Source of the DNA: Pseudomonadota bacterium
GTDB lineage: Bacteria > Pseudomonadota > Gammaproteobacteria > Xanthomonadales > Xanthomonadaceae
Reading direction: 5' to 3'
Assembly: GCA_023423675.1 (NCBI GenBank)
Contig: JAFAFD010000073.1
Span: 1 to 5,899, forward strand
Length of the DNA: 5,899 nucleotides
This document shows, piece after piece, positions 5,813 to 5,899 of the stretch. Made by a program: the position numbers and the translations under genes. Positions within the stretch are counted from its first letter, which is position 1. Each line of letters begins with the position of its first letter. Below the pieces are notes generated by a model. The model saw only the letters and a program-made list of their open reading frames with translations. It was not told the origin of the DNA and made no database searches.

Positions 5813-5879
5813 CCGGGCTCTTTGGGGTCTGGAGAGGTGTGGTAACCACCATTTTCCAAAGATGTCCCGGATGAACAAC
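5804..5879 (-). promoter_or_regulatory. 14-bp inverted repeat enclosing the transposase start codon
   Basis: GTTGTTCATCCGGG at 5804-5817 and its perfect reverse complement at 5866-5879 flank 48 bases. In a transcript entering from outside the IS, the 3' arm of the hairpin contains the transposase ATG (5812-5810). Such hairpins in other insertion sequences block translation from read-through RNA; transcripts starting inside the 48-base loop would escape. No clear promoter box was identified in the loop. Confidence 0.55.
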
Positions 5880-5895
5880 CTACAGAGAGATCACA
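5871..5895 (-). repeat. IS terminal inverted repeat, right
   Basis: Read inward on the minus strand it starts TGTG and ends GTTGTTCAT, mirroring the left end. The inner part extends as GTTGTTCATCCGGG into the internal inverted repeat. Confidence 0.75.
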
Positions 5896-5899
5896 ACTA

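Larger units (their letters stand above)
4873..5895 (-). mobile_element. Apparently complete IS481-family insertion sequence, 1023 bp
   Basis: The element runs from TGTG (4873) to CACA (5895), carries one intact transposase and is bordered by imperfect terminal inverted repeats and a probable 6-bp target duplication. It lies at the edge of a SMAG-like REP patch behind the ABC ATPase gene and is transcribed toward it. No passenger gene is present. The boundaries are inferred from the repeats, and the right flank is only four bases long. Confidence 0.85.

Noticed and set aside
5813..5878. Transposase start at 5878
   Set aside because: The extra 22 residues derive from the IS end and lack family resemblance. 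The start at 5812 gives the usual length and N-terminus, though the longer form is not excluded.

Overview
The window is a GC-rich gammaproteobacterial chromosome segment, most likely Stenotrophomonas (S. maltophilia complex) or a close Xanthomonadaceae relative. The grounds are the codon and base bias, the paired ECF sigma factor and Ser/Thr kinase of a type known from Xanthomonas, and a GTAG-headed palindrome resembling the SMAG/REP repeats of S. maltophilia. The species call is inference; no search was run.

Layout. Five genes lie on the minus strand in the left two thirds. Read in their direction of transcription they are a membrane fatty-acid desaturase (2574-3812), a small secreted three-EF-hand protein whose start overlaps the desaturase stop by four bases (2248-2577), mutM (1349-2161), an ECF sigma factor of the kinase-linked type (714-1280), and the N-terminal 232 residues of its Ser/Thr protein kinase (697 to the window edge). 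A divergent gene on the plus strand (3900-4751, TTG start) encodes a stand-alone ABC ATPase. It is followed by an intergenic patch with four perfect 8-bp tandem repeats, a SMAG-like palindrome and a second hairpin. An apparently complete IS481-family insertion sequence (4873-5895) sits at the edge of that patch, transcribed toward the ABC gene.

How the parts work together. The sigma factor and kinase form a likely two-gene signalling module: the sigma factor carries Thr-Ser where ordinary ECF factors have the acidic end of their DAED-like region-2.2 motif, which suggests activation by phosphorylation. The desaturase and EF-hand protein are probably translationally coupled. mutM appears to have its own promoter with the -10 box six bases before the ATG, implying a leaderless mRNA. 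The insertion sequence uses host target DNA for the stop codon of its transposase and has an internal inverted repeat that could hide the transposase start codon in read-through transcripts.

No RNA gene, CRISPR array or phage gene was seen. The best leads are the sigma/kinase module and the architecture of the insertion sequence ends. Nothing here is clearly an undescribed multi-gene system.
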